Positions 5,322 to 11,162 of a DNA stretch of 11,162 bases are shown piece by piece. Both the position numbers and the translations under genes were made by a program. Positions within the stretch are counted from its first letter, which is position 1, and the number at the start of each line of letters is the position of its first letter. The DNA lies in NCBI GenBank assembly GCA_051745935.1, contig JBNJEM010000209.1, positions 1 to 11,162 on the forward strand, in the 5' to 3' direction. The stretch is from JBNJEM01 sp051745935. GTDB lineage: Bacteria > Planctomycetota > Planctomycetia > Pirellulales > Pirellulaceae. The notes under the pieces are model-generated. The model was not told where the DNA came from and did not search any database. It saw only the letters and a list, made by a program, of their open reading frames with translations.

Positions 5322-7560
5322 AGCCAACGGCGGCGCGGCCGTGGGGCCGAAGCTTACCGGAAAACGGGTTTTCCCTCGAAAGTTCAGGAGACTCGTCGGG
5401 CAACGAATCCATTTGCTGCTCAAGCTCTCGTTTGCTGGCCTTCAATTCCACGATCTCTTTGTTGAGCTGCTGCAAGGCCTCCTCTTGCTTGCTCAACCGC
5501 TGTACGTACTCCTGGTACAATTCGCTCTTTCGGTCCAACACCTTCATATTCTCGCGAATGCGAGATTGCGCCTCCGCGAGATTCCGCAGCTGTTCACTCT
5601 TCGCCTCGATTTCCGCGGTAACGCGTTCAATTTCGCGCCGTGTGCGGGCCAGTTGGCGAAGTGTCTCCTTCACCGCTTCTGGCACGCCTTCAGCGGCCAG
5701 GTACCGTTGTAACGTCGTGTTATCCAAGGATAACAGTGGTTGTTTGCTTTCCACCGTTTTCTCCTCTTCCACCTGGAAATGCAGCGGAGAATCCGGCTGT
5801 ACCGTGACCGCGAAACGATAGAGGTCCTCAGTGGACTCATCCAACATGTCACGAGTTTGAAGTTCGTACTCGGCGTCGATGTCCTGCTCGATGATGACAC
5901 GCTTTTCACGATCCGCCGCATTGTCAACGGTATATTTCGAGGCGCGCCGGACGATGTCCGTGGTCACGACAGTGCCCTCGACGATCTGGACCGTGGCCAG
6001 CGGTTCTTGCGACTCACTGCGCGTCACATCGACTTCGACGTCCAGGTCGAGCGCGTAGCTGATCAATTGGGAACCGCCTGGAGGACTATCCCGCACCCGA
6101 GCGTCACCGGCAAAGGCGTTTCCGTCAAAAACCGTCATGGGGCCTTGCATGAGGTGCAGCTCGGTGGTGTTGGTAAGTCGGAGACCGTTCATCGGGTGCT
6201 TCTTGTAAACGCTCGCGTTATAAACAGAACATTTCTCAGTCTCCACGTTTTGGTTTACGATCGGGAGCATGGCGGATTGATCCTGGTCCACACTCACGGG
6301 CAGCTCGATCTCATACTGGAAGAGTTCCCCGACCTGTTCGCCCGCCACCCGAGCTCGCACGCTGTCGGCCACGTCCAGCTGCTTTTCGGCTGCGGCGCCG
6401 GATGAGCCTTGATCTGGGGCAGCATCCATGCCCCCAAACCCGCCCATGCCCCGAAACCCGCCAACACCACCGCCACCCATGCCGCCCATGTGCCCCATGC
6501 CGCCAAATTCACCTGCGCCATAGCCGCCAGGCATCCCTCCGCCGGCTCCACCCCCCATGGCGCCCATCGCGCCACCACCGGCTCCGCCCATTGGGCCGCC
6601 GGGGAATTCACCCGGCGGACGCTGGCCAGCCCGCCCGCGGTCGTGGATGCGTGGGGCCGCTGGGGTATGGAGTTCTGGCATCACGTGAGGACGTTGAACG
6701 TAGAGTGGTTCGTAAAGCTCCGTGACGAACGCAACCGGGCGCCCGCTGACGAGCGTCAGGCCGACGTTGTCCCAATCTTCGTCCGTGCTGTTTTCTACAA
6801 TCGACCAGCCTTGCAGCCATGGATCCTCGCTTTCGCTCAGCACGAGCCGGTAACTGATCTTCCAAACCGGACATTGTCGAACATAACCGACCATCGCCGG
6901 CCTCTTCTCTTCGCCGCGAAACTGGATATGGATGGTTTTCTTTTCGCGTTGCCGCGACTGGCCCACCAATGACAGCGCCTGCTTCAGTTCCTGGTCCAGC
7001 TCGTCGTTCAATAGTTTCACGGCTTCGATTGAATCGATACCGATGCTCTGAATCCCTTTCTCGGTTAGCAGATTCAGAAACTCGCTGCGCCGCATTTCAT
7101 TGTTCACCTGTCGCGTGCGGATCTCCACGCCGACAACCGTGCCCTCCATCGTCGGTTGCTCGGCTTGGACGCTGACCGGGCAGCCCCGCAACTGCACAAG
7201 CAAATCAGTGAGTGTCGGAGACTGAGTAAGGTCGATTGAAAACGACTGCAATATCTCGTGGACCGGTTTGCGTGACCCATATGTCACGCGCGACACGGTG
7301 CCATCCCCGCGGTCCTCCACCACGAGGCTCTTGAGCAGGTCATTGATCTCGTCGGCGTCAAGCTCCATTTCGATGACTTGGTCTCCCTCGATCTCCCCTT
7401 CGTGTTGAAAGAATCCCACTCCGGCGCTGAACAACACGATTCGGCGCAATGGCAGCTTTTCGGACTCCGTACCGCCCTTGACCACCGTGACAAACAAGGC
7501 CAACACAACCGTGGCGAATACGCCCGCACGGATCGACTGATGCACCGGATCACACCTCAT
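5320..7560 (-). CDS. Exported DUF4139-like protein with Gly/Met-rich insert and coiled coil
   Basis: 746 residues. The ATG at 7558-7560 is chosen over an upstream in-frame start because GAGGAG lies 7 nt before it and a signal peptide follows at once (Arg11, hydrophobic ~13-27). The N-terminal part (35-310) begins LRRIVLFSAGVGFFQHEG and contains YVRQCPVWKISYRLVL then VENSTDEDWDNVGLTLVSGRP, the beta-rich pattern of DUF4139/mucoidy-inhibitor-A-like proteins. Residues 317-380 are an insert built from G-G-M/G-A/G-F units. The domain resumes at ~400-600 (LTNTTELHLMQGPMTVFDG at 462-480). Residues ~630-720 form a Glu/Lys/Gln-rich coiled coil (ERVTAEIEAKSEQLRNL and on). It probably works at the cell envelope, but no activity is known to me. 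It stands alone; the flanking DNA is non-coding. Reading frame is continuous. Domain name is from pattern memory and should be treated as moderate. Confidence 0.7.
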   Translation of the reverse strand: MRCDPVHQSIRAGVFATVVLALFVTVVKGGTESEKLPLRRIVLFSAGVGFFQHEGEIEGDQVIEMELDADEINDLLKSLVVEDRGDGTVSRVTYGSRKPVHEILQSFSIDLTQSPTLTDLLVQLRGCPVSVQAEQPTMEGTVVGVEIRTRQVNNEMRRSEFLNLLTEKGIQSIGIDSIEAVKLLNDELDQELKQALSLVGQSRQREKKTIHIQFRGEEKRPAMVGYVRQCPVWKISYRLVLSESEDPWLQGWSIVENSTDEDWDNVGLTLVSGRPVAFVTELYEPLYVQRPHVMPELHTPAAPRIHDRGRAGQRPPGEFPGGPMGGAGGGAMGAMGGGAGGGMPGGYGAGEFGGMGHMGGMGGGGVGGFRGMGGFGGMDAAPDQGSSGAAAEKQLDVADSVRARVAGEQVGELFQYEIELPVSVDQDQSAMLPIVNQNVETEKCSVYNASVYKKHPMNGLRLTNTTELHLMQGPMTVFDGNAFAGDARVRDSPPGGSQLISYALDLDVEVDVTRSESQEPLATVQIVEGTVVTTDIVRRASKYTVDNAADREKRVIIEQDIDAEYELQTRDMLDESTEDLYRFAVTVQPDSPLHFQVEEEKTVESKQPLLSLDNTTLQRYLAAEGVPEAVKETLRQLARTRREIERVTAEIEAKSEQLRNLAEAQSRIRENMKVLDRKSELYQEYVQRLSKQEEALQQLNKEIVELKASKRELEQQMDSLPDESPELSRENPFSGKLRPHGRAAVG

Positions 7561-7596
7561 CACAACACTCCTCACTAGAATCGCCGTTAGCCGTTG

Positions 7597-7622
7597 CATT
7601 CACAGCCCGTCGCGGGCTAATG
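7597..7622. repeat. Palindromic hairpin in the leader of the coiled-coil gene
   Basis: AGCCCG (7604-7609), a 3-nt loop, and CGGGCT (7613-7618) form a stem extended by CATT (7597-7600) against AATG (7619-7622) across a 3-nt bulge. It lies 37 bp upstream of the ATG of the minus-strand gene, so it would fall in that gene's leader RNA or promoter. It could be a single REP-type repeat or a regulatory stem-loop. Confidence 0.5.
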
Positions 7623-8352
7623 AAAAACTCCGCGTCCTTGTAACCCGTTTTGTTGCCTCTCACGCCCTGCCGGTGTTGAACCACCGCCGCAAGCGACCGA
7701 AAGGACCACGTGGGTTGCAGCTCCACCGTGAACCACAACAGGCACAACAGATGCTCGAGAGCCTATTAGCCTCAGTGCCCCCAAATTCCGAGGTCTTCAG
7801 CAAGCCAGCCCCTACCGTACCGATTCTTCCCTCGAGTCTACCATCCCCACGCTGATAACGCACGGATTATTGCACCCGTTTGGCCGGTTAATATGCGTCA
7901 GGCCTTCTAGTGTTAAGAAGCCGTAACAAAACCAGTCACGTTTCCTTTCCCCTAGGGATTTTTTCGGGCGGGGATCACGCTTTGTTACGGGCTGTAAAAC
8001 ACCCCACTTTGGTTGGACCGATGAACGCGAACCGTTGCGATAGCGACTGTTGGCCCCACCGGCCCTCAATGCGGCGGAAAACGTTCAGATCCTGTAAATG
8101 GCGGCGTCAGCCTGAAAACGTCGACGCGCATCGCGTGGGGGCTAGTGGCAAATCTCGCCGCCGATGTTCGGCAGCGGAACATGACAAAAAGTTCGTCAGG
8201 CCGGATTTACATCGGTGGCCGTGGGAGGTTGATGCGCCATCTTCCTTGGCATCCCATACGACCACCGCATGACGCCACGGTCTGTTCCCTCTTCGTCACC
8301 CTTGTTATCATATAGTTGGATTTCCGGTTGATACGATTTGGAGGGGTTGGCG
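7623..8352. other. Long intergenic region between divergent genes
   Basis: About 730 bp between the minus-strand coiled-coil gene and the plus-strand STN-like gene. Short frames exist on both strands (for instance 7660-7863 on the minus strand) but none has a ribosome-binding site or a recognisable motif. Both promoters should lie here; no convincing -35/-10 pair with correct spacing was found for either gene. The clearest structure is the inverted-repeat pair at 7911-7999. Confidence 0.5.
7911..7999. repeat. Imperfect inverted repeat bracketing ~50 bp
   Basis: AGCCGTAACAAA at 7919-7930 is mirrored by TTTGTTACGGGCT at 7981-7993, with one extra G. The pairing continues weakly outward (TGTT at 7911-7914 against AACA at 7996-7999). 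The ~50 bp between hold a C-rich run, a T6 run and a G-rich run. It could be a small non-autonomous element or a structured leader, as it is non-coding and ~350 bp upstream of the STN-like gene. No target-site duplication was seen. Confidence 0.4.
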
Positions 8353-9144
8353 ATGACTTGTCGACAGAATTGCCGTGCCGCCACGCTGGTGATGGCGGTG
8401 AATCTAACGCTCACAACCATGCTGCCGGGACAAACATCGCTGCCCACCTGCCCGACGGCATCCGCGGCCAATCCGGTGGACCAATCGCTCGTTTCACGCG
8501 TGACAATTGACGTTAAAGAGGAGATGACACTTAAGCAATTGGCGCAATTCCTGCGTCAGCGATTTCAACTCAACGTCACAATCGATCACGGCGCGCTGGA
8601 GGAGGTGGGCTTGGACGGCGACGAGCCGGTTTTAGGATTGCAAGCTCACGGCGTGACGCTCGAGGAGGCACTCATGATCGTTCTCGATCCGCTCGACCTG
8701 ACCCTTCTCGTGCGCGATGTCATGCTGGTCATCACCACCCCGGAACGAGCCGAGGAGCACTTCACTACGCATGTTTACCCGGTCGGTGACTTGCTCGCGT
8801 GGAGACAATTTGGCCCCGGCAGCGGGCAGTTCGCGGATTACGATTCCCTCATGAACGTGATTAGCGCAAACGTCGCCCCCGACACCTGGGACGAGGTGGG
8901 GGGGGCTGGCGCGATGGAGCCTCATGCCAATAGCCAATCGCTGGTCATCACTCAATCGCGCGGGGTGCACCGGAAAGTTCGGGGACTACTTGAAACGCTG
9001 CGGGCCGCAAAGGGGATCCAGTTAGGCTCACCCGTCCAGTCCCTCTCCGGCAATCAAGTCGGCAGTGTTCCTCACCGGGCCCCGACCGCGCCCGGCGGTC
9101 GCGACCGCCTCTCGGGAGCACGCCGCTCCGGCGGAGTGTTCTGA
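8353..9144 (+). CDS. Small exported STN/secretin-like protein
   Basis: 263 residues. The ATG at 8353 is preceded by GGAGGGG (8340-8346) at good spacing. Residues 1-38 form a leader with a hydrophobic core (ATLVMAVNLTLTTML) and probable cleavage near the following Ala/Ser-rich stretch. Residues 48-130 fit an STN-type beta-alpha-beta domain (VTIDVKEEMTLKQLAQFL and GVTLEEALMIVLDPLDLTLL then MLVITTPERAEE). Residues 140-222 look like a secretin N-type repeat ending in SLVITQSRGVHRKVRGLLETL. No secretin beta-barrel follows, so it is not a pore. Planctomycetes carry many such short STN proteins of unknown function. The last ~40 residues are Gly/Arg/Ser-rich and overlap an opposing zinc-ribbon frame by 117 bp, so the native C-terminus may have been nearer residue 222. 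Confidence 0.7.
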   Translation: MTCRQNCRAATLVMAVNLTLTTMLPGQTSLPTCPTASAANPVDQSLVSRVTIDVKEEMTLKQLAQFLRQRFQLNVTIDHGALEEVGLDGDEPVLGLQAHGVTLEEALMIVLDPLDLTLLVRDVMLVITTPERAEEHFTTHVYPVGDLLAWRQFGPGSGQFADYDSLMNVISANVAPDTWDEVGGAGAMEPHANSQSLVITQSRGVHRKVRGLLETLRAAKGIQLGSPVQSLSGNQVGSVPHRAPTAPGGRDRLSGARRSGGVF

Positions 9145-9576
9145 GGTCCTCTGGCCCAGGATACCGGGCCTCGGAGCGGGCGAATGCCGGCCGAGGTTGG
9201 TTGCAAGGGGAGCCCGCGATGCTCGGATATCCAGTTGTCCGCGTCCGAAATGGAATCCACAGTGTGTGCAGAGCACGGCGTGTGCTCCGATCTCTCCACC
9301 GCACTTGTTACATGCTTGCACAGGTTGGGGCGACGGGGGCGCGAGGCTATAGGCGGATGGATCGTCCTCCATTTCACCTACCGAATCGCCGTCATCACGC
9401 GGCGGCGGGATTGTCAGCACCGCACCACACCGCGGACAGTTCGCGTGCTTCCCCGCCGCCGCAAAGCGGCCAACCGAGCCGCAAGGGCCTGGGTCTTGCT
9501 GGTACGCATCCGCTGTCCTCCACTGGATTGCGTGATGACAGTCACGATACCAGCCGCCGAAGAATCCATCACACAT
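9028..9576 (-). CDS. Zinc-ribbon protein, possibly degenerate
   Basis: The minus-strand frame from ATG 9574-9576 gives 182 residues. Three cysteine knuckles are visible: CPRC (47-50), CNKC (89-92) and CTHC (103-106); the last two make a complete CxxC...CxxC zinc ribbon. The context AGKHANCPRCGAVLTIPPP is the second half of a typical planctomycete zinc-ribbon domain, whose first CxxC should lie ~20 residues earlier. Here only a lone Cys (32) precedes it and the first ~30 residues look unlike the family. That suggests a deletion or frameshift near the start. The last ~60 residues are Arg/Gly/Ala-rich without hydrophobic segments and overlap the opposing STN-like gene. I see no strong ribosome-binding site. 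Either a damaged gene or a divergent small zinc-binding protein. Confidence 0.45.
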   Translation of the reverse strand: MCDGFFGGWYRDCHHAIQWRTADAYQQDPGPCGSVGRFAAAGKHANCPRCGAVLTIPPPRDDGDSVGEMEDDPSAYSLAPPSPQPVQACNKCGGEIGAHAVLCTHCGFHFGRGQLDIRASRAPLATNLGRHSPAPRPGILGQRTSEHSAGAACSREAVATAGRGRGPVRNTADLIAGEGLDG

Positions 9577-9630
9577 GCTCACCGACAGGACACGACTCAC
9601 AGTACATCGGTAGTACCCGGTGCCCAATAC

Positions 9631-10692
9631 TCAGCCCCGCGCCGCCGCGTCGTACAGGGCGATTACGTTCGCCGTGGGCACGTCGGTTTGCAGTACGTGG
9701 CTGGGGGCGAGGATGTACCCGCCGCCGCGGCCGAGGATGTCTATCATGCGCCGGGCCGTGTCGGCCACGTCCTCCGGCGTGCCGCGGGGCAGCACGTGCT
9801 GCGTGTCGATGGCCCCGTGCAGGCAGATGCGCCCGCCGAACCGCGCCTTGATCGCGGCCGGGTCCATGCCGTCGGCGGCCACCTGGATCGGGTCGAGCAC
9901 GTCGACGCCCAGCGCGATGATCCGCTCGATGAACGGCACGATCGCCCCGCACGAATGGAACATCACCTTCACCCCGTGGCTGCGCGCCATGTCGATGAGC
10001 CGCCGCAGGCGCGGGGCGAAGAACCGGTCGAAATGGGCCGGGCTCAACAGCAGCCCGTGCTGCGTGCCCAGGTCGTCGGCGATGCGCATCAGGTCGATCC
10101 GCCCCGGCGCGGCCGAGAACATGCGGTCGAAGAAGGCCTCGTAAAAGTCCGTGAATCGGTCCATGAGGAAGTCGGCCATCTCGGGCGCGGCGGCGAAATC
10201 GACCAGCATCTGCTCGATGCTTCGCAAGAACGTTGGGTGCTGGAAGATGCTGGGGCCCGAGGCCATCAGCGCCCGGCCTTCCCAGGGGCCCAGCCGATCG
10301 GCGAAGCCGGCGAAGTCGAACCAGTCGGGCCGCGGCCAGCGGTGCGCGGCCAGTTCGTCGACACTTTCGCAGTCTTTCAACACGAACTCGCAGAAGCAGT
10401 CCTCAACGCCCATGGCCGTGGTCACGCGCCGGGTGCGCCACCCCCAATAGTTCTCGACCACGCCCCCGGCCAGTTCTCGTTCCTTCGGCACGGGGCCGCA
10501 ATAGACCGGATCGACCACGCCGCGCAGGTCGACGATATCGACCCCAAGCCGGTCCAGCAGGGCGCGGTGTGACGGGCAGTTCAGGGCGGCGTACAGCCGA
10601 GCGAGCGTATCGGCATTGGCGCTGAAGTCGACCGGCACCCGGTCCGGCTCGGCCCGATCGACGGCCGTCAAAACCCGTTCGCGACTGTTCAT
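9631..10692 (-). CDS. Uroporphyrinogen decarboxylase-like / MtaA-type methyltransferase family protein
   Basis: 353 residues from ATG 10690-10692 (a purine-rich GGGGGAAA lies ~9 nt upstream); an in-frame TTG six codons earlier is an alternative start. Family features are an N-terminal MNSRERVLTAVDRAEPDRVP, the DDLGTQHGLLLSP segment (207-219), the HSCGA motif with His246 and Cys248, and C-terminal LHGAID and GGGYILAPSHVLQTD. H-x-C matches two of the zinc ligands of MtaA/CmuA-type corrinoid methyltransferases; the third ligand, usually a later Cys, is not seen (APSH occupies the region). True HemE active-site arginines near the N-terminus are not evident. It is therefore more likely a catabolic or methyl-transfer paralogue than a haem enzyme. 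Such paralogues are abundant in Planctomycetes and mostly uncharacterised. A truncated DapA-family gene lies 51 bp upstream on the same strand. Confidence 0.8.
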   Translation of the reverse strand: MNSRERVLTAVDRAEPDRVPVDFSANADTLARLYAALNCPSHRALLDRLGVDIVDLRGVVDPVYCGPVPKERELAGGVVENYWGWRTRRVTTAMGVEDCFCEFVLKDCESVDELAAHRWPRPDWFDFAGFADRLGPWEGRALMASGPSIFQHPTFLRSIEQMLVDFAAAPEMADFLMDRFTDFYEAFFDRMFSAAPGRIDLMRIADDLGTQHGLLLSPAHFDRFFAPRLRRLIDMARSHGVKVMFHSCGAIVPFIERIIALGVDVLDPIQVAADGMDPAAIKARFGGRICLHGAIDTQHVLPRGTPEDVADTARRMIDILGRGGGYILAPSHVLQTDVPTANVIALYDAAARG

Positions 10693-10743
10693 CGGCACGG
10701 TTTCCCCCAATGAAACTGCCTCTGGTACGATCGGTCCGGTTGG

Positions 10744-11043
10744 TCATGGAGTGGCAGGGTTCATGAACTCGGGAATCAGCGCCTCGGCGGCGCGCCGGAC
10801 TCGTTCCGCTTCCCGCCCCGGGATCGAGCGATAGGGCCAGCGCATCCGATCGCCGACGTCGGCCCAGCCGCCGAGCACGGCCATGAAGCGGTCGCGAGCG
10901 GCGTTGCAGAATCCCTGTTCCGTAATGAAGGGCCGGATAGACTCGTCCATGAACCGCCGCAACCGCTGCTCCAATTCGAGGGCCGCCGGCATGTCGGACT
11001 GCATGGCGAAAGGGCCCTTCTCGACCAGTCGGTTCAGCAGCCA
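10744..11043 (-). pseudogene. Dihydrodipicolinate-synthase-family protein, C-terminal remnant
   Basis: On the minus strand the frame reads LLNRLVEKGPFAMQSDM, then LEQRLRRFMDESIRPFITEQ, then FMAVLGGWADVGDRMRWPYR and ends EALIPEF before the stop at 10744-10746. This matches the last ~100 residues of DapA-superfamily aldolases/dehydratases (normally ~300). The frame remains open upstream to ~11116, but recognisable sequence ends near 11043 and a palindromic repeat lies beyond. The Schiff-base lysine and the other catalytic residues would be in the missing part. It is followed 51 bp later by the UroD-like gene on the same strand, suggesting the two once formed an operon. Family call is from pattern recognition; the original substrate cannot be told. 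Confidence 0.6.
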
Positions 11044-11093
11044 CGTTGCGCCGCCGTCGAAGCTTACCCTATTGTTGCATAAAGACGGCGTAG

Positions 11094-11117
11094 GACGGGT
11101 CTCCAGGCCCGTCTTTT
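11094..11117. repeat. Palindromic repeat with T-run
   Basis: GACGGG (11094-11099), an 8-nt loop TCTCCAGG, and CCCGTC (11108-11113) followed by TTTT make a terminator-like hairpin on the plus strand. It shares CCAGGCCCGTCTT with 5309-5321. It sits just beyond the point where the DapA-family remnant becomes unrecognisable, so it may mark the breakpoint. Confidence 0.5.
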
Positions 11118-11162
11118 ACAGCGCATAAATGTCTTTTTGCGGTTGTTTGAAGATCTCACATT

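Noticed and set aside
4496..5323. A 275-codon plus-strand frame
   Set aside because: It starts inside the MITE-like element, crosses both palindrome pairs and only briefly coincides with the transposase C-terminus; not a gene.
7660..7863. A small minus-strand frame with a Cys-rich patch
   Set aside because: The ICCACCGSRWSC patch does not make a recognisable metal-binding spacing, and there is no ribosome-binding site.
8302..8337. A promoter for the STN-like gene (TTGTTA with TACGAT)
   Set aside because: The spacing is about 24 bp, too long for a sigma70 promoter.
9153..9170. A terminator after the STN-like gene
   Set aside because: GGCCC and GGGCC can pair over an 8-nt loop, but there is no T-run on the plus strand and the stem is only 5 bp.
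9184..10572. A 462-codon plus-strand frame over the UroD-like gene
   Set aside because: The minus frame carries clear family motifs; the plus frame is Arg/His/Pro-rich and begins inside the zinc-ribbon gene with no ribosome-binding site.

Overview
The window looks like a chromosomal accessory stretch from a GC-rich Planctomycetota-type bacterium. This is inferred from protein style: secreted Asp-box sialidase, AGE-family epimerase, an MtaA/UroD-like protein, a short STN/secretin-like protein, TIM-barrel isomerase remnants, an IS4 transposase and many short palindromic repeats. No rRNA, tRNA or CRISPR array was seen, so the taxonomy rests on gene families only.

Layout, left to right. Positions 1-493 hold no gene, but contain a good sigma70-like promoter (356-384) ahead of a broken trypsin-like protease (494-963). 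Next comes a sialic-acid type cassette on the + strand: an exported sialidase (1008-2183), the frameshifted C-terminal end of an N-acetylneuraminate lyase (2216-2607) and an intact N-acylglucosamine 2-epimerase (2628-3809), closed by two hairpins and a T-run. The expected pathway order (release sialic acid, cleave it to ManNAc, epimerise ManNAc to GlcNAc) is kept, but the middle enzyme is now only a stub. Positions 3931-4089 (- strand) keep the last ~53 residues of a hydroxypyruvate-isomerase-like protein. This stub is cut off by a decayed IS4-family transposase (4166-4950), which is itself interrupted by a 251-bp non-autonomous element (4417-4667) with terminal inverted repeats and a perfect 9-bp target-site duplication.

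Positions 4951-5319 carry a second inverted pair of palindromes and no gene. A 746-residue exported protein with a Gly/Met-rich insert and a C-terminal coiled coil fills 5320-7560 (- strand). The ~790 bp upstream of it are non-coding, with a hairpin and an imperfect inverted-repeat pair. A 263-residue STN/secretin-like exported protein (8353-9144, +) ends tail-to-tail with, and overlaps, a zinc-ribbon reading frame (9028-9576, -). The right side has an intact UroD/MtaA-like protein (9631-10692, -) downstream of the C-terminal stub of a dihydrodipicolinate-synthase-family gene (10744-11043, -), with another palindromic repeat at the end.

Overall, four or five apparently intact genes sit among at least five gene remnants. 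I did not find a convincing new defence or mobile system. The most informative signals are the hollowed-out sialic-acid cassette and the nested element with its footprint inside the transposase.
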